From: Jatrophihabitans sp964252635
Lineage (GTDB): Bacteria; Actinomycetota; Actinomycetes; Mycobacteriales; Jatrophihabitantaceae
Assembly: GCF_964252635.1 (NCBI RefSeq)
Contig: NZ_CAXUNP010000016.1
Span: 1 to 64,000, forward strand
DNA: 64,000 nt
Direction of reading: 5' to 3'
A program made the translations under genes and the position numbers. Below are positions 61,835 to 64,000 of this stretch, in pieces (position 1 is the first letter of the stretch; each line of letters starts with the position of its first letter). The notes beneath the pieces were generated by a model. The model ran no database searches, was not told the origin of the DNA, and worked only from the letters and a program-made list of their open reading frames with translations.

Positions 61835-62743
61835 ATGCCCTACACGGTCCTCGTCACCGGTGCCACCGGATTCGTCGGCTCGCACCTCGCCCGGCAGCTG
61901 GTCGAGGACGGACACGACGTCCGGGCCATGACCCGCCACCCGGACGGTTACGACGGCCCGGGCAAGGCCGTCGGCGCCGACGTCGCGGACGTGGACAGCC
62001 TGCGGACGGCCCTCGAGGGCGTCGACGTCGCCTACTACCTGGTGCATGCGCTCGAGTCGAAGGACTTCGAGCGCATGGACGCCGCGGCCGCGCACAACTT
62101 CGCCCGGGCCGCGGCCGAGAACGGGGTGCGCCAGATCGTCTACCTCGGCGGTCTCGGCGACGACGACGGCCGGCTGTCCGCGCACCTGCGCTCCCGCCGC
62201 GAGGTCGAGAAGCTGCTGGGCGAGACCGGGGTGCCCGTCACCGTGCTGCGCGCCGCGGTGGTCATCGGGCACGGCGGCATCTCCTGGGAGATCACCCGCC
62301 AGCTCGTCGATCACCTGCCCGTGATGATCACCCCGAAGTGGACCAAGACCCGTACCCAGCCGATCGCGCTGCCCGACGTCATCCGCTACCTCGTGGGCGT
62401 GCTCGACAACCCCGACGCCATGGGCCGGGTGTTCGAGATCGGCGGTCCCGACGTGCTGCGCTACGTCGACATGCTCAAGCGCGCGGCCAAGGTGCAGCGC
62501 AAGTCGTTCCCGTCGGTCAACGTGCCGCTGCTGACCCCGCACCTGTCCTCGGGCTGGCTGGCGCTGGTCACCGACGTCAACTACGCCACCGCGCGCAACC
62601 TGGTCGCCTCGATGACCAACGAGGTCGTCGTGCACGACGACGCCATCCGCCACGTGGTGCCCGGCGACCCCATCGGCTACGACGACGCGGTGCGACTCGC
62701 GCTGGAGGATCGGGCCAGGGAGCAGTCGGGCTCGACACGATGA
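61835..62743 (+). CDS. NAD(P)-binding protein of the NmrA/SDR type
   Basis: 302 residues. N-terminal nucleotide motif VLVTGATGFVGSHLARQL. RQIVYLGGLGDDDGRLSAHLRSRREVEKLL (in part) shows an altered active site with no YxxxK, as in atypical SDRs of the NmrA/TMR type. Could be a redox sensor or reductase. Overlaps the next gene by ATGA. Confidence 0.88.
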   Translation: MPYTVLVTGATGFVGSHLARQLVEDGHDVRAMTRHPDGYDGPGKAVGADVADVDSLRTALEGVDVAYYLVHALESKDFERMDAAAAHNFARAAAENGVRQIVYLGGLGDDDGRLSAHLRSRREVEKLLGETGVPVTVLRAAVVIGHGGISWEITRQLVDHLPVMITPKWTKTRTQPIALPDVIRYLVGVLDNPDAMGRVFEIGGPDVLRYVDMLKRAAKVQRKSFPSVNVPLLTPHLSSGWLALVTDVNYATARNLVASMTNEVVVHDDAIRHVVPGDPIGYDDAVRLALEDRAREQSGSTR

Positions 62744-63489
62744 GTCACGCTGGACAGGTGACGAATACGGACAGGGTCGGCGGGGTGCCCGGTCTCGTCC
62801 AGCGCCTGCTCGCCCCGTCGCTGCTCGACCAGGTACCGCGCGACCACCAGCAGAGCGACGCCGCGTTCAAACGTCGGCGCATCGTGGCCGCCGTCACCCT
62901 GGTCATCGGGACCACGCTGCTCGGCCTGGCCCTGGCCACCGCCCCAGGCAACTCGGCGTTCTACCTGCTGACCGCGGGCGTCGCCGTCGTCTGGCTCATC
63001 GGCGGGTTCGCGTCGGGGCCGCTGCACCTGGGGTTCGTCCCCTTCCGCGGGTCCCTGCGGCGACCGCTCGTGACCCCGTTCGTCACCGGGCTGGCGGCCG
63101 GCGCGGTGTTCGTGATCGGCGGGCTCGTGGTGGCCCAGATCGAACCGATCCGCAAGATCATCGACAACGTCCTGCAGCACGCCTCGCAGGGCAACATCGC
63201 GCTGATCTTCTTCGTCACCCTGCTGAACGGGGCGGCCGAGGAGGTCTTCTTCCGCGGGGCGCTGTTCGCGGCCATCGGTCGCAAGTACGCCGTGCCCATC
63301 TCGACGGTGATCTACGCGCTGGTCACCATCGCGACCGGCAACTTCGTGCTGGTCTTCGCCGCCGTCCTCATGGGCACGCTCTTCGGCCTGCAGCGGCGGG
63401 CGTCGGGCGGCATCCTCGCCTCGATGATCACGCACCTGGTTTGGTCGGTGATCATGCTGTCGGCCCTGCCGCCCATCACCACCAAGTAG
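62740..63489 (+). CDS. CPBP-family intramembrane metalloprotease
   Basis: 249 residues, about seven helices. Motif 1 NGAAEEVFFRGALF (EExxxR), motif 2 in YALVTIATGNFVLVF and motif 3 with His in SMITHLVWSVIM. Abi/CAAX protease-like; targets unknown. The second motif lacks the usual FxxxH His (residue at that place is not obvious), so activity is uncertain. Confidence 0.85.
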   Translation: MSHAGQVTNTDRVGGVPGLVQRLLAPSLLDQVPRDHQQSDAAFKRRRIVAAVTLVIGTTLLGLALATAPGNSAFYLLTAGVAVVWLIGGFASGPLHLGFVPFRGSLRRPLVTPFVTGLAAGAVFVIGGLVVAQIEPIRKIIDNVLQHASQGNIALIFFVTLLNGAAEEVFFRGALFAAIGRKYAVPISTVIYALVTIATGNFVLVFAAVLMGTLFGLQRRASGGILASMITHLVWSVIMLSALPPITTK

Positions 63490-63502
63490 GGCACGCCGCG
63501 CG

Positions 63503-64000
63503 TCACTCCGGTGGGTCGAACCGGACGGTGATCTCCTCGTAGCCCTTGAACCGCTGCGCCCGGGCCTGCTGGGCGTAGCTCTCGACGTCGGCGGCGGTCA
63601 GGTCGACGTCGTCGGTGAAAGGGGTCAGCAGCGCCCGCGGGTACAGGCGCAGCGACCGGACGGTGTTGTACTCGACGGCGAACACCATCACCAGCGAGCC
63701 CAGGTAGAGCCACGCCATCAGCCCGAGGAACAGCGCGAACACGCCGTTGACGTCCGACGTGCCACGTACGGCATGGCTGACGTACAGCGCCCCGACGTAC
63801 TGCAACGCCTGCCAGACGACGGCGGCGCCGGTGGCGCCGGGCACGGTCTGGCGCAGCGTGAGCCGGCGCGCGGTGGCGACATGGAACCCGATCGAGAAGA
63901 ACACCGCGTTGAGGGCCAGGGTGCCGAGCCCGATGAGCACCTGGGTCGTGATGCCGAACGCGTCGACCTGGCTGCCCAGCGTGGCCAGGCCGGTGGTGAC
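63503..64000 (-). CDS. YihY/BrkB-family membrane protein, C-terminal part
   Basis: Open from the right edge; about 165 C-terminal residues are visible. Three to four helices; LRQTVPGATGAAVVWQALQYVGALYVSH and VNGVFALFLGLMAWLYLGSLVMVFAVEYN (in part) are typical of the family. The N terminus and start lie outside the window. Not RNase BN, despite old names. Confidence 0.85.
   Translation of the reverse strand, partial: VTTGLATLGSQVDAFGITTQVLIGLGTLALNAVFFSIGFHVATARRLTLRQTVPGATGAAVVWQALQYVGALYVSHAVRGTSDVNGVFALFLGLMAWLYLGSLVMVFAVEYNTVRSLRLYPRALLTPFTDDVDLTAADVESYAQQARAQRFKGYEEITVRFDPPE

Overview
The window is high-GC DNA from an actinomycete (Actinomycetota, class Actinomycetes). Gene order is the best evidence. 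The stretch pncB, clpS, DUF2017, mec, cysO, cysM, rhomboid, murI, MBL hydrolase (about 9.0-18.1 kb) follows the order I know from Mycobacterium tuberculosis (Rv1330c to Rv1339). serB next to ctaD, and lat next to an Lrp gene, are also actinobacterial neighbourhoods. Many genes lack a Shine-Dalgarno site and have a TANNNT box 6-7 nt before the start codon, which suggests leaderless mRNAs. Genus and species cannot be read from the window. It comes from a draft assembly, since it has two 100-N gaps at 32.6-32.9 kb.

Layout. 1-1.3 kb: atypical DNA with the C-terminal part of a papain-like cysteine peptidase running off the left edge and an unrecognised small protein. 1.5-8.9 kb: an amino-sugar/tagatose-type catabolic operon (SIS isomerase/deaminase, GatZ/KbaZ-like protein, ROK kinase, two ABC permeases, lipoprotein binding protein) with a divergent DeoR regulator. 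9.0-18.1 kb: the conserved locus named above, interrupted by a MarR regulator and a molybdopterin oxidoreductase, with pncB facing away from clpS. 18.1-20.0 kb: pncA and two of three paralogous small four-helix membrane proteins; the third precedes pncB. 20.2-23.2 kb: serB and ctaD.

23.4-34.6 kb: a large membrane-anchored FN3 protein, a MoxR ATPase, a DUF58 protein and a transglutaminase-fold membrane protein that lacks catalytic Cys and His, facing a Ser/Thr kinase that carries a long (AERVE)n repeat broken by the two gaps. 34.7-38.3 kb: DoxX-like protein, two MFS transporters and a MarR regulator. 38.4-46.7 kb: a fused two-component 2-oxo acid dehydrogenase E1, lysine 6-aminotransferase with an Lrp regulator, SGNH hydrolase, FHA protein, PP2C phosphatase and a beta-lactamase-fold hydrolase. 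46.8-55.7 kb: alpha/beta hydrolase, then a DeoR-controlled sugar ABC transporter arranged like YtfQ-YtfR-YtfT-YjfF and joined by ATGA overlaps to galT and galK. 55.8-64 kb: universal stress protein, a pseudokinase paralogous to the kinase at 34 kb, cysteine dioxygenase with rhodanese, a second small DoxX-like protein, acyl-CoA dehydrogenase with a hexanucleotide microsatellite, an RCK-pore-RCK potassium channel, an NAD(P)-binding protein, a CPBP protease-like protein and a YihY/BrkB protein cut by the right edge.

Two themes recur. One is galactose-related sugar use: two DeoR-controlled ABC systems, one with an amino-sugar/tagatose route and one with Leloir enzymes. The other is phosphosignalling: kinase, pseudokinase, PP2C and FHA proteins. 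I saw no rRNA, tRNA, insertion sequence, prophage or CRISPR array.
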